A DNA stretch of 64,000 nucleotides from Sphingobacterium wenxiniae (GTDB lineage: Bacteria > Bacteroidota > Bacteroidia > Sphingobacteriales > Sphingobacteriaceae). A program made the translations under genes and the position numbers. The stretch lies in the NCBI RefSeq assembly GCF_900116225.1, contig NZ_FOZZ01000001.1:475883-539882 (forward strand). Direction: 5' to 3'. Under the pieces are notes generated by a model, which did no database searches, had not been told where the DNA came from, and saw only the letters and a list, made by a program, of their open reading frames with translations. Every line of letters starts with the position of its first letter. Position 1 is the stretch's first letter. Of this stretch, positions 34,461-45,500 are shown one piece after another.

Positions 34461-37115
34461 TTACCTTCTAGCTTGTCGCTGAATTATCTGTCCGAAGAAT
34501 ACCGCATTGAGAAAGCTTCGGGCGTTACCAAAGGATACACCACGGAACACCGGGTCTTCGACAAAGTATATGGTTCGTCCAGCACCATTGGTTTCTACCA
34601 ATATGCTTGCTGTACCCTCTAAACGTTGCAGATTCTTTGCCGATACATAACCATTGAGTAGTGGGGATTTACTATAAATGGCCACATTGTGATAAGGCTG
34701 TTCTCCCTGTTCGACAAAAAGCGCATGGTTTCGGAACACTGCCTTTTCGGGGCGTGTATAACCATAGCCAACCGGATGCGTAACATCGACTTCCGTCTTG
34801 AAAAATGTTCCTCCGATATGTTCTGCTCCTTGGCGGTTAACGGCTGAAGCATAAGTATAACGCTGCTTTCCTTTGGTCTCCTCAGTAGGTATCTTATCTG
34901 TTATGAATTTAAAGGAAGCCAATTCTTTCTCCGCCAGCCACTGCCCGGTACGCCCAAAGACAATAAGCGTTCCCCCAGCTCGTGTCCAAGTGCGGATTTT
35001 ATCCAGCTGATTTTGGTTGAGAGAAGCATATTCACCCCCCACCAAAATCAATACCTGAAAACGATCCAGATTTACCTGCCCGAATTGTTCGGTATTCACG
35101 CGCACCAAAGGATGCTCCAATTGACGTTCAAAGCTATACCACACCTCGCCTGCTTCGTATGCCCGTACGCCCTGTCCTGTTAGCAGCAAGGCGTTCTGCG
35201 GTTTCACGATCTTAAATCCATTACTTCCAAGATCTATACCCGAGAGGCTAAACCCCGTCTGTATAGGAACTATAATAATTTTGCCTTTTGTGCCGAGTTG
35301 CTGTAAAAGAGCTTTAAGGCTATCAGCTGTACGACCTTGTCCTGCAATCGGGATCAACAGGCTTCCGTAGTCGAAAGATACAGACTTTTTATCCACTGAC
35401 ACTTCAAAAGGACTCCCCGCGGCTTTTACAAGAACATTGTGTTGAAGCAACTGCGCGAGCAACCAAGGGGCTGCATCCTGACGCCAATCCACAATGTAAC
35501 CGAAATTCGTTTCCGCCCAGTTAACATTTACCTTCCACAGCGTTTCTATATCGTCTGCAGAACCGGTCGCTATGCTTTGTCTTAGGCCCGCATAGGCAAA
35601 CCCATACAGGTAGGCCAATGAGTTTCCCGACCCATCATAGAACACGCTGTCGATATAGTTCTTTTCTTCGTCGAAGATAACCTTGACCAGCCTGTAGTTA
35701 GCTTGCGCTGTAGGTATCCACAACGACTGTTCCTTTTCAAAGCGTTGCCCCCCTATTAGGCGATCCTCTTGGTTGACATGGAATTCGATCTGATGACGAC
35801 GAAGCAATTCAACGAAATGTTCAATAGCACGCTTATTGTATTTAGCGTCGACTAAATAACCTTTTATAGGATCCTTAGCGGCCAGATCCAGCGCAGATTT
35901 AAAGAATTGCAACTGGTTTTGTTGAAGTTCTTTCCGGTTTTCTACTGCTGCACGGATTGTTGCCAAAGCTATGCGCAAGTGGTTACGGATGGCAAAGGGA
36001 TAGGTCAGCTCGCCCGAAGCCGTGTGCTGCAATAAGCCGCGCGGGCTTGCCTGTTCAAATAAGATACCCAAGCTACCGGCATGATCGGGATAGCTTGACC
36101 CATAAGTAGGGTTGATATTGTCATATTGTTCTTTGGTGTAATAGAGCGAGCCTATTGTATCCAGCGCTGCTGCATAATACTGCGCAAACACATTATTCAG
36201 TTCATAAGTCGATTTCGGCACCCAGATCGACTCCTGCGCACCGGGTTTAGTCGGCTCAAAAAAGAACGAAGAAGCTGCATTCATTTCGTGAAAATCGCCC
36301 TGTATCTGTGGCAGCCATTTTTGGAAATAGCTTACCCGCGCCTTGCTTTCGGGATGTACCTGATTGATCCAGTCCCTGTTGAGGTCGAACCAATAATGGT
36401 TTGTACGTCCGCCCGGCCATGCTTCATTGTGTTCCCTATCCAATGGATCGCCGATAGGCGGAAAAACCGAATTGGCATTCACCCAAGTTACATAGCGCTC
36501 ATATCCATCGGGGTTACGCACAGGATCAATAAAGTATACGGCATTTTCCAGATATCCCTCTATGGCACTTCCCTGTCCTGCGGTCAGATAATAGGCTGTA
36601 AGCAAGGCCGCTTCTGCCGGAGAAGACTCGTTGCCATGAACACTAAAGCCTAAAAACACAAAGGCCGGGTTGTCCGATCGGATATCGATCCGGCCACCCT
36701 TCGCACGGTCAATTTGCTCGTCATGTTCTTTGCTTATCTGTTCCAGTGCTTGGATATTCTTATTTGCACTTATCTTCAAGACGATTAATGGCCGTCCTTC
36801 CCAAGAGTAACCGATGGTATCCAACGTCGCACGGTCAGATTTTCTTTCCAGTTCTTTGAAGTATTGCACAATCTGCTCATAGCGTGTGTGAAACTTTCCG
36901 ATATCCCGGCCGAGGAATTTTGCAGGAGATGGAATATTTCCTGCAAATTCCACATCTTTAGGAAAGTAATAATTACCCTGTAGATCGATATTAAAAATTC
37001 CTGCACCGTGTGCCTCTTGCACAACAGTTTGCTGCTGCGCTTGTGTAGACTTCCGGCCGATTATAAAAGTACATACCAATAATAGGACATACCAGCGTAT
37101 ACGCTCTGTCTTCAT
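34461..37115 (-). CDS. Secreted M14 family zinc carboxypeptidase
   Basis: An 884-residue protein with a signal peptide (RWYVLLLVCTFIIGRKSTQA). The M14 domain (~60-380) shows the zinc ligands in FSVHGNESSPAEAALLTAYY (H-x2-E) and the later GDFHEMNAAS His, with PVRNPDGYERY for substrate binding. Beyond ~400 it has further domains. One includes a DJ-1/glutamine-amidotransferase-like segment FQVLILVGGEYASLNQNQLD and GGTLIVFGRTGQWLA (~690-740), as in long Bacteroidota M14 proteins. It trims C-terminal residues from peptides. It starts the locus with TlpA, SusC and SusD downstream. Confidence 0.88.
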   Translation of the reverse strand: MKTERIRWYVLLLVCTFIIGRKSTQAQQQTVVQEAHGAGIFNIDLQGNYYFPKDVEFAGNIPSPAKFLGRDIGKFHTRYEQIVQYFKELERKSDRATLDTIGYSWEGRPLIVLKISANKNIQALEQISKEHDEQIDRAKGGRIDIRSDNPAFVFLGFSVHGNESSPAEAALLTAYYLTAGQGSAIEGYLENAVYFIDPVRNPDGYERYVTWVNANSVFPPIGDPLDREHNEAWPGGRTNHYWFDLNRDWINQVHPESKARVSYFQKWLPQIQGDFHEMNAASSFFFEPTKPGAQESIWVPKSTYELNNVFAQYYAAALDTIGSLYYTKEQYDNINPTYGSSYPDHAGSLGILFEQASPRGLLQHTASGELTYPFAIRNHLRIALATIRAAVENRKELQQNQLQFFKSALDLAAKDPIKGYLVDAKYNKRAIEHFVELLRRHQIEFHVNQEDRLIGGQRFEKEQSLWIPTAQANYRLVKVIFDEEKNYIDSVFYDGSGNSLAYLYGFAYAGLRQSIATGSADDIETLWKVNVNWAETNFGYIVDWRQDAAPWLLAQLLQHNVLVKAAGSPFEVSVDKKSVSFDYGSLLIPIAGQGRTADSLKALLQQLGTKGKIIIVPIQTGFSLSGIDLGSNGFKIVKPQNALLLTGQGVRAYEAGEVWYSFERQLEHPLVRVNTEQFGQVNLDRFQVLILVGGEYASLNQNQLDKIRTWTRAGGTLIVFGRTGQWLAEKELASFKFITDKIPTEETKGKQRYTYASAVNRQGAEHIGGTFFKTEVDVTHPVGYGYTRPEKAVFRNHALFVEQGEQPYHNVAIYSKSPLLNGYVSAKNLQRLEGTASILVETNGAGRTIYFVEDPVFRGVSFGNARSFLNAVFFGQIIQRQARR

Positions 37116-37360
37116 TTGTAAACTTGTTTAAAGAGTAAGAAAAATGTCGGTGTCTGCCGACACCTGCATCAAGATAGAGAAGGATATGGGCCATAGGCCC
37201 ACCTGCCTTCGAGCTCGTCGGGGGAAAGACCTTAGCTACACATTCGTTGGCACAAACGTACGCTTTGATACCTTATGCTGTCTTTTTTAAGGAGATTGGT
37301 GGAGTTGATTGTTTTGTCCATTTTGTTACATTGTTTAATTAGTGTTCAGTAATGCCTCGT

Positions 37361-37375
37361 TGCCAACGCCAATTG
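37361..37375. repeat. 15-bp repeated motif, copy 2
   Basis: TGCCAACGCCAATTG, identical to 33386-33400, lies ~245 bp upstream of the M14 peptidase ATG. The rest of the 37116-37457 gap holds the terminator at 37394-37440 and no gene. Confidence 0.4.
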
Positions 37376-37393
37376 TTAACGAATGTACAAATA

Positions 37394-37440
37394 TAAAAAA
37401 AGTCTACATAAATAGTAGACTTTAAAATATTTTTTTTTCT
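37394..37440. terminator. Terminator after the EEP-family gene
   Basis: AAAGTCTAC (37399-37407) pairs with GTAGACTTT (37415-37423). On the minus strand a T-run follows at once; on the plus strand a longer T-run follows after six bases. It lies ~35 bp after the minus-strand EEP-family stop. Confidence 0.8.
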
Positions 37441-37457
37441 TGCTACACTTTTCCCAC

Positions 37458-38390
37458 TTACAACGCGATTTTAATCACCAATGGAAAATGGTCTGATGGT
37501 AAGCGCGACTCATACTGTTTAAAAGAAAGTTCGCGTGGGAAATCTCCTTTTTTGACTTCCTCGGCATTCTCCTTTTTACTCCGATACGATTCGGTGAGTA
37601 CCGCGTAGTGCTTTACCTGTATACTATCAGAAACAAACACATGGTCTATGCGGCTATCCGTCCAGAGGTTTGTATCGAACGCATTGAATGTTCCGTTCCA
37701 TGCAAATTTGTTGGTCGCTATTTCGTAGCTATCGCGTAGGTGGCCCGAACTATTCAATATCTGGTATATACTGTTGTGCTGATCTACGTTAAAATCACCT
37801 GTCAGTATGGTTGGAGTACCTTGTGTCATTTCTGCGATTTTACGAACCACAAGCTTGCTGCTTTCCTCCCGGGCTTTCATACCCACGTGGTCCATATGGA
37901 GATTGAAGCACCATAACGTTTTTCCCGTTAATTCTTCGCGCAGTTGCACAAATGTACAAATACGGGGAAGAGCGGCATCCCAACCCTTCGAAGGTTGGTC
38001 AGGGTTCTCCGAAAGCCAAAACACACCAGACTGCAATAACGTAAACTTATCTTTTTTATAAAATATAGGTGCGAATTCTCCTTCCTCCTTACCATCATCA
38101 CGTCCTACGCCCACGTAGTCATAATCAGGTAGTTTCTCCTTCAGGTCATGCAGCTGGTTTACCAATACCTCTTGCAGCCCCACTACGTCATAGTCAATAA
38201 AATCGATCAGAGAGTGGATCACAGGCAGGCGGTTCTCCCACCCGTTGCCGGCTTTTCTATCGCCATTGTTATCATAGCGTATGTTATAACTTCCTACGGT
38301 CAGGTCAAGCTTCGTCTGTCCATACGCCGCGGTACAAATCAAACTTAGTAAACCTATTACAAAGTAAAAGAATCTGTTTTTTTTCATCAT
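37458..38390 (-). CDS. Exported endonuclease/exonuclease/phosphatase (EEP) family hydrolase
   Basis: A 310-residue exported protein (signal ending AAYGQ). The EEP fold motifs appear in order: VGSYNIRYDN, VGLQEV (metal-binding Glu), NLHMDHVG, LTGDFNVD, RIDHVFVSD and SDHFPLVIKI. The family contains phosphodiesterases and phosphatases for nucleic acids, sphingomyelin or inositol phosphates. It lies 3 bp after the GH92 mannosidase, so in this glycan locus a sugar-phosphate or phosphodiester substrate is likely, for example phosphomannan (inference). The transcript ends at the terminator just downstream. Confidence 0.88.
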   Translation of the reverse strand: MMKKNRFFYFVIGLLSLICTAAYGQTKLDLTVGSYNIRYDNNGDRKAGNGWENRLPVIHSLIDFIDYDVVGLQEVLVNQLHDLKEKLPDYDYVGVGRDDGKEEGEFAPIFYKKDKFTLLQSGVFWLSENPDQPSKGWDAALPRICTFVQLREELTGKTLWCFNLHMDHVGMKAREESSKLVVRKIAEMTQGTPTILTGDFNVDQHNSIYQILNSSGHLRDSYEIATNKFAWNGTFNAFDTNLWTDSRIDHVFVSDSIQVKHYAVLTESYRSKKENAEEVKKGDFPRELSFKQYESRLPSDHFPLVIKIAL

Positions 38391-38393
38391 TTA

Positions 38394-40688
38394 TCAGTTT
38401 ATATTTGAATCATTAGAGAAAGAATACGGAACATCGCTCTGAGCCGTGCCCCGTGAAAAGTTGGGCTTAACCGACATGTTGAAATCCAGCTCAGCACCGT
38501 TATTTAAGTCCTCTATGCGCAGGAAATTACGGCTGTAATCTTTACCATTCAACAGTAAACGATCCACATATATATGGTCTTTTGCTTGATTTTCTGCCGA
38601 TATGGCAATCGTATTACCGTTTTCCAATTGCAGACTTACCTTGGCAAACTGTGGCGATCCGATTACATATTCACCCGAACCCGGCGCCACAGGATAAAAA
38701 CCCAAAGCAGAAAACACATACCAAGCCGATGTCTGCCCATTATCTTCATCGCCACAGTAACCATCCGGGGTAGGCAGGTAAAGCTTATCCATGATATTTC
38801 TTACCCAATATTGCGCTTTCCATGGAGCTCCTGAATAGTTATAAAGATACGGCATGTGCTGTATAGGTTGGTTTCCGTGCGCGTACTGTCCCATGTTCAT
38901 GACCTGCATTTCACGCATCTCGTGGATCATGCGTCGGCTTTTCATCCCCTCGCGGCTAGGCACCAAAAAGACGGTGTCCAGCATTGCGGTAAATGCTTTA
39001 TTACCGCCCATCAGGTCAATCAGCCCCTGCGGATCGTGGAATACACAAAAGCTCCAGTGCCAAGCATTTCCCTCGGTATACTCTCTTGACCAGGCACTGG
39101 GATCAAAGTTAGCAATAAACGATCCGTCTTTGTTCCTTCCGCGCATCAGTTTTGTGGAGGGATCATAGAGATTTTTATAATTCAGCGCTCTTTTAGCGTA
39201 GATGACTGTTTCCGCATCCGGGCGACCTAAAGCTTTGCCAAATTGATATATACACCAGTCGTTATAGGCATATTCCAAAGTGCGGGCTACATTTTGCGAA
39301 ATATCAGCGCCGACCGGGATATAGCCTAGCTCATTGTACAGCTCATGCCCGTATCTTCCCGTTGATGTATTTTTTGGATGCACATGGTTAGCCCCATGCT
39401 GTACAGCTTCCCATAACACCAATGGATCATACCCCTGTCTTCCGGTGAGAAACGCATCCGCTACCACAGAAGCAGAATTATTTCCGATCATAGAGGCCCG
39501 ATGGCCCGGCGATGCCCACTCAGGCAGAAAGCCGCTTTCTTTGTAAGCATTCACTAAGCCCTCCTGCATGCGGTCGTTCATCGAAGGATAAAGCAGATTC
39601 AGCAGTGGAAAGAGGCTTCTGAAAGTATCCCAAAACCCAGTATCGGTAAACATTTCACCGGGCAATACCTGTCCATTGTAGGGACTGTAATGCATTCTGT
39701 TTCCTGCTGCGTCAATCTCCGAGAGGTCCCGTGGGAAAAGTGTCGAGCGATATAAACAGGAATAGAAGGTGCGCAAACGGTCAATATCGTTATCTTCCAC
39801 ACGGATCCGGCCCAACACATCGTTCCATTCGCTACGGCCTTCGCTAGCTACCTGTTCCAACGATTTATTCCGCACCTCGTTGAGGTTCAAAGAAGCCTGT
39901 TCAAAACTGATAAAAGAAGAAGCGACGCGGGCTGTCACCTGTTGTCCTCTTTTCAAACCTTTAAATCCAACGATAGCGCCAGCATGGTTCGCCATTACCT
40001 CCAAGCCGTCAGCAGTGATTTCGCCATCCTTCACGGCGAAATGGCTTGCTATGGGCTGGTCAAACTCGATGATGAAATAATTTTTAAAATTCTCCGGCAC
40101 TCCGCCACTATTTTTGGTACTATAACCGATAACCTTATTTTCCTCCGGTATAAGTTTCACAAAAGAACCTTTATCCAAAGCATCGATAATTACGTAAGCG
40201 CTATCCGTCTGCGGGAACGTAAACTTAAATACCACAGCCCTATGTGACGGGCTTAACTCGGTAGTAATGTCGTGATCTGCCAGAAATACGCTGTAATAAT
40301 AGGGTTTAGCTGTTTCCACTTTATGCGAAAACCAGCTTGCACGCGCATCCTGGTCAAACACAGGCTGTCCTGTGATAGGCATCAATGAAAACTGCCCATA
40401 ATCGTTGTTCCACGGACTAGGCTGGTGTGTCTGTTTAAATCCCTTAATCTTGTCAGCAGTGTAGGTGTAGATCCACCCATCGCCCATATTACCGGTTTGC
40501 GGCGTCCAGAAGTTCATACCCCAAGGACGAGCTATGGCGGGATAGGTGTTTCCGGTCGATAGTTCATATTTGGATAACGTTCCGATTAAAGGGTTGACGT
40601 AATCCACCGGTTCAGGCGATTGCGCTAAGGTCTTTTGAAGACCCGTCATCCATAATAGCATTAACAGAAATAAAGGAACCTGTTTCAT
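38394..40688 (-). CDS. GH92 family alpha-mannosidase
   Basis: A 764-residue exported glycoside hydrolase of family 92, Ca-dependent exo-alpha-mannosidases that clip host or fungal mannans and N-glycans. After the signal (ending LQKTLAQ) comes DYVNPLIGTLSKYELSTGNT, the start of the N-terminal beta-sandwich. The catalytic (alpha/alpha)6 part contains GEMFTDTGFWDTFRSLFPLL, YGHELYNELGYIP, EGNAWHWSF and the signature GDEDNGQTSAWYVFSALGFY. The ATG at 40688 is preferred over one 60 bases upstream because a clean signal peptide starts there. It follows SusCD and precedes the EEP gene. Confidence 0.94.
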   Translation of the reverse strand: MKQVPLFLLMLLWMTGLQKTLAQSPEPVDYVNPLIGTLSKYELSTGNTYPAIARPWGMNFWTPQTGNMGDGWIYTYTADKIKGFKQTHQPSPWNNDYGQFSLMPITGQPVFDQDARASWFSHKVETAKPYYYSVFLADHDITTELSPSHRAVVFKFTFPQTDSAYVIIDALDKGSFVKLIPEENKVIGYSTKNSGGVPENFKNYFIIEFDQPIASHFAVKDGEITADGLEVMANHAGAIVGFKGLKRGQQVTARVASSFISFEQASLNLNEVRNKSLEQVASEGRSEWNDVLGRIRVEDNDIDRLRTFYSCLYRSTLFPRDLSEIDAAGNRMHYSPYNGQVLPGEMFTDTGFWDTFRSLFPLLNLLYPSMNDRMQEGLVNAYKESGFLPEWASPGHRASMIGNNSASVVADAFLTGRQGYDPLVLWEAVQHGANHVHPKNTSTGRYGHELYNELGYIPVGADISQNVARTLEYAYNDWCIYQFGKALGRPDAETVIYAKRALNYKNLYDPSTKLMRGRNKDGSFIANFDPSAWSREYTEGNAWHWSFCVFHDPQGLIDLMGGNKAFTAMLDTVFLVPSREGMKSRRMIHEMREMQVMNMGQYAHGNQPIQHMPYLYNYSGAPWKAQYWVRNIMDKLYLPTPDGYCGDEDNGQTSAWYVFSALGFYPVAPGSGEYVIGSPQFAKVSLQLENGNTIAISAENQAKDHIYVDRLLLNGKDYSRNFLRIEDLNNGAELDFNMSVKPNFSRGTAQSDVPYSFSNDSNIN

Positions 40689-41038
40689 AAATTTTAATTT
40701 ATTTATACCCGTTATACATTTTAGCATGACCAGGTCACGCTCGCTCATGAAAACATGTATTAAGAGTTTGTTTATAATTACAAATACGATTTAGCAAATA
40801 TAAATAATTAGATGAAGATCGGTCTAACATCGTACATTGTATAAATTTATTACACGAAATTTTTACAAAGTACAATGAGTTGTTAACTCAACCCCGCATT
40901 ACCCATAATCGCGTTATACGCCTGTCTGATTTATCTGACATTACCCTCTCTGTTAAAATGGCTGGACAACATCTCCACTGCCTGATTATGAGAAGTGCCT
41001 ACTTTGGGCAGACACTTCTCAGCATGCTATAGAAGCTA
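40689..41038. other. Spacer between susD and GH92 gene, with hairpin
   Basis: GAGAAGTG (40990-40997) pairs with CACTTCTC (41013-41020), with an inner GCC/GGC pair, 19 bp after the SusD stop. There is no T-run, so it may protect the 3' end of the abundant susCD message. The remaining 290 bp is AT-rich with no gene seen and could carry a separate promoter for the GH92 gene. Confidence 0.5.
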
Positions 41039-42559
41039 CTAATAGCCCTTATTCTGAAACATTTTCTCCGGGTTCAGTTTGTACTCATCAAACGGGATCG
41101 GGAAGTAGCGATCTTTGGTTGAGATATTGGATAATTTCGCATTTCCATAATCTGCCTGATTTTTCTTCTTAAAATAGGCCACCAACTCCTCTGCCGTATA
41201 ATTCCGAACCAGATCAAACCATCTGTGATTTTCGAACGCCAGCTCCACCCTTCTTTCGTGCAGGACAGCATCCTTCAGTGTCGGGTATTTCGACCTATAA
41301 TCAGCATCGCCCAGCGCTTCTGCGTACGTACCTAATCCGGCTCTCTCGCGTACCTCATCCAAGAGTACGACCGCTTCCGCGTTTTTACCTAGGTTTACTT
41401 TTGCTTCCGCCAACAGCAACATGACATCCGCATAACGAATCAATATCCAGTCATTCCCTCCCCAGCCGTTGGTACCTGCGCCATCACTCGCATCGCGAAA
41501 TTTCGTTACAAACCAGTCGTTAACCTGCGGGTCACTGGCAAACTTCACAGAAAACGCCTTACGAATATCATTTTCTTCGTAATCTTTAATCAGATCCAAC
41601 TTAGCCACTTCGCCTGAACCCGTCGATTTGAATTGCGAGTTGAGGGTTTCTCCCCTAGCCTGGTAATTGCGTGCGATACTGGAGCTATAGTTTTGGTCAC
41701 CCTGCAGATATTGCACTTGGAAAACCAGCTCTCTACAGCTATTTTTCTTCGCTACGTCAAAGACATCGGCATACGGTATTTCGTTCAGTTTGCCAAATTT
41801 CCGCATGCCATAAGCGGCCTGCAGATGTTGTTCAGCTTTTTGCCAATTCGCCTGGCTTTCGTTGGCTATAGTCGATCCCATTGTCAAATACACCTGTCCC
41901 AGAAGCGCGTTGATAGCCGCCTTGGATGTCCGGCCAACAGCGTAATCATGTTGGGTATCCGGCAGGTCACTTGCCAATGCTTCCGTCAGGTCTTTTACAA
42001 TCTGTGCATACACTACATCTTCTTTCTGTCTAAAAGCAACCTCGTTAGCCTGTTCTTTGCTCGTCACCTCTTCTGTTGAAAGCGGAATATCACCAAATTT
42101 TCGCACCATATGAAAATAGAGCAACGCGCGTACAAATTTTGCCTCCGCTTTATACCGTTCTTTCACAGCTTCGCTCGTGAAGGCTACTTTATCTACATGA
42201 GTCAATAGCACATTACAGCGTGCGATCGCATCATACATAGCGGTCCAGTGCGTTTTTAAGTAGGTATTACTCGGCAATATAGAAAAATCATTGAACTGGA
42301 AAGGTTCCCCCGCAGCCGACTGGTTATCGTTTCTCCCGCTGTTGTCCGAGCGTTCCTCATTATACATGGTACTGGACTCACCGATGGTACTGCCAGAGCG
42401 CAAAGCTTGGTATAAACCATTTACGGCCAACAATACGTCGTTCTCCGTTTTAAAATAATTTGTAATGGCGACAGCATTAGGATCCTGCTGGTTTAAGAAG
42501 TCTTTTGAACAAGAGCTCAACGCTAAGAGCGCAAATGGTAATAAATATCTTTTTTTCAT
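41039..42559 (-). CDS. SusD/RagB family lipoprotein (locus 3, glycan)
   Basis: A 506-residue SusD lipoprotein (KKRYLLPFALLALSSCSKDF, lipobox SSC). Classical SusD features: AEAKFVRALLYFHMVRKFGD followed by IPLSTEE, GRTSKAAINALLGQVYLTMG, WILIRYADVMLLLAEAKVNL and the closing DRYFPIPFDEYKLNPEKM with FQNKGY. It lies 11 bp after SusC. The ATG at 42559 is preferred over a TTG 9 bases upstream. With the GH92 mannosidase next in line it should bind alpha-mannose-containing glycans (inference). Confidence 0.94.
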   Translation of the reverse strand: MKKRYLLPFALLALSSCSKDFLNQQDPNAVAITNYFKTENDVLLAVNGLYQALRSGSTIGESSTMYNEERSDNSGRNDNQSAAGEPFQFNDFSILPSNTYLKTHWTAMYDAIARCNVLLTHVDKVAFTSEAVKERYKAEAKFVRALLYFHMVRKFGDIPLSTEEVTSKEQANEVAFRQKEDVVYAQIVKDLTEALASDLPDTQHDYAVGRTSKAAINALLGQVYLTMGSTIANESQANWQKAEQHLQAAYGMRKFGKLNEIPYADVFDVAKKNSCRELVFQVQYLQGDQNYSSSIARNYQARGETLNSQFKSTGSGEVAKLDLIKDYEENDIRKAFSVKFASDPQVNDWFVTKFRDASDGAGTNGWGGNDWILIRYADVMLLLAEAKVNLGKNAEAVVLLDEVRERAGLGTYAEALGDADYRSKYPTLKDAVLHERRVELAFENHRWFDLVRNYTAEELVAYFKKKNQADYGNAKLSNISTKDRYFPIPFDEYKLNPEKMFQNKGY

Positions 42560-42570
42560 GGATGTCAATT

Positions 42571-45500
42571 TTAGAAAGTTACTTTAAGTCCTAGGTTGTA
42601 TGATCTCACCAATGGGTATAAACCATAATCTACTCCTGGGGTTAAGTTCCCGCGCTGATTGTAGTCTGGCTCAGGGTTATAACCTTTGTATTTTGTAATG
42701 GTGAATGGATTATCTACGCTAGCATATACTCTGACGCCGGCTAAAGTCCATTTTTGAGCCACATCTGCAGGCAATGAATACCCCAATAGGATATTGGTCA
42801 TGCGTAAAAAAGATCCGTCCTGAAGGTAGAATGTCGATAAGCGTGTACTGTTGCTTTGGGTTCCTCCTCTGGATGCTCTATATACCGATCCATTTCCAGG
42901 ATTCTCCGCTGAGCGGTAGCGTTGAGCAACGTCCGCATATTGGTTGCCGGAACCTTCCATGTTGTACAGGTAATAGTCGTAACCGTCCAATACCTGATTG
43001 CCCTGTGATCCGTTGAACGAAGCACGGATGTCAAAATGCTTGTAACGCGCATCAAAAGAGAAACCGTAAGTAAATTTAGGATGAGGATTACCAATAATGC
43101 GTTTATCATCATCATTCACTACGCCATTGCCATCCACATCTTCAAAGTAAAGATCACCAGGCTGTAGCGGTGTGGAAGATGCCGAAGACGGCGCTACTTT
43201 ATCGTAGTTTTGCTCGTTTGCTATGCCCAGCACTTTAAACCCGTAGAACATCCCTATGGGACTGCCCTCCTGTGTAATATGCGTTAAGTAGGAGCGTTCC
43301 GCACCGTTGGTCAAAATAGTTGACGCACCGCCCAGATCCAACACTTTATTTCTGTTCACGTTGATATTTCCGCTAAAGCCGAAATCAAAATCTGTCTTAC
43401 GTATAATAGCTGCATCCAGCTGCACATCAAAGCCTTTATTTTCCACTTTGCTATCCGGTAAATTCGTCAATATCGTCGTTGCACCGGATACCGCAGTGAT
43501 TGGCTGGTTAAACAATAAGTTGGAAGATTGGCTTAAATAGGCGTTTGCCATCACATTGACCCTGCCTCTTAGCAGTCCGAAATCCAGACCTAAATTTGTT
43601 TGCGAGGTTGTTTCCCAACTCAGGTTAGGATCCCTTAGATCATCCGGCCAATACGCTGTAGCCACCCTATCACCAATAATCACTCCCCCCGGTGAGTTAT
43701 AAACGGTAATCGCGCGGTAGTCTCCGATATTGTTGTTTCCACTCTTACCCCAGCTCGCGCGTAATTTCAATGTCGATCCTGCTCCTAACCAGTTGTCGTA
43801 AAAATCTTCATTTGAAATGGTCCAACCGCCCGATACAGATGGGAACGCTCCCCATTTGCTATTTGGCCCAAAGCGGGATGAAGCATCGCGGCGATACGAG
43901 GCCGAAAGGAAATATTTAGAATCAAAAGAATAATTTACCCGACCGAAATAAGAGATCATCGTCGTCGTTCTCTTGAAGGTATGATCTGCCAACATCTGGA
44001 AGTTGGAAGGATCAGCGCCTTTGTCCGTAATTTCGCCAATGGCATCACTTTGGAATCCACGTGCACGCACGCCCACATAATCCAAGTCGGTCTGTTGCGC
44101 AGAATAGCCCAACAGTCCCATGATCTGATGTTTCTCAGCAAACGTTTTATTGTAGTTCAAAGTCGCTTCCAGCAGCTTATCCAACGAGCTTTTCGTCAAT
44201 GCATCCGCATAAGCAGCCGTTTTTGCCTGATCGGTAAATGGCGCATAGTTACCATTGGAAATACTTGTAGGTCGATAATAGTCGTATTTCTCGTCATACG
44301 TCGACAAGCCACCGTTCAGTTTAAAATTTAAACCATCTATGATTTTAAAATCCGCATACGCGTTGTATAGCCCTCTTTTCCCTTTACGGTTATTTTTGAT
44401 TTGCGTCACGTAGGCTAAAGGATTTTCCGGATTCTGTATACCGTAGTTGTTTGCCGACAGATCGCCCATCAGGTATTGCGCATACGATCCATCCTCATTA
44501 TAAGCAGGCAAAGTCGGCAGATAGATTAACGCCGCCATAGAAGGGCTTCTATCGTAACGCCCTGTTGTTACCTCTTCGTTGTCGTTGTAGGTAAAGGATA
44601 CGTTTGCCCCGAAGTTTAACCAGTCCGTTACCTTCGAGTCTACATTTGATCTGAAGTTAAATACCTGCTGGCCGGTGCCGAGCATGATACCTTCCTGATT
44701 CTGGTATGAACCGCTCACAAAGTATCTGTTTTTATCGTTCCCTCCGGATACCGAAATATTATGTCTTTGGAATGGTGCATTTCTATAAAGCTCGTCCTGC
44801 CAATCCGTGTTGTACTGTGCAGGCTTAGCCCTGCCTGTTGCAAAATCATAATAGTCTTCCGGAATGGTCACAGATCCGGCATTGCCGACGCGTGCCACCC
44901 TCGCCGCATTGCTATCCATACGCATATCGTCCGTCCATGCTAATCCCCTGCCTAATACCAGGTCTTTGTAGGAATTGTTTCTACCGTCAATGAGTAAGTC
45001 GATAAACTGGTCTGCATTCAGCAAGTCTATCTTTTTGGATAACTGTCCAAAACCAGCCAATACTTCATAATCGATATTGCTTTTTCCTTCCTTACCTCTC
45101 TTGGTCGTGATCAATACGACACCACCAGCAGCTCTGGATCCATATATCGCTGCGGATGCCGCATCCTTCAGCACATCAATAGATTCGATATCGTTTGGGT
45201 TTATATTCAGGTTATTACCCGCAGGATAACCATCGATTACATACAGCGGATCCGAACCTGCATTTACCGAGCCGATTCCCCTTACGCGGATCTTGGTGCC
45301 GTCATACGGTGCACCAGATGTCTGGGAAATCTGTACCCCCGCGACTTTACCAACCAATGCTTGCGATAGCTTTGGCGATGTCAGGTTCAACTCATCCGCT
45401 TTAACACTGGCAATAGCTCCTGTTAGGTCAGACTTACGGATAGTCTGGTATCCGATAGAGACCGTTACCTCTTCCAATGTATTCTCTAAAGCTGTCAGCC

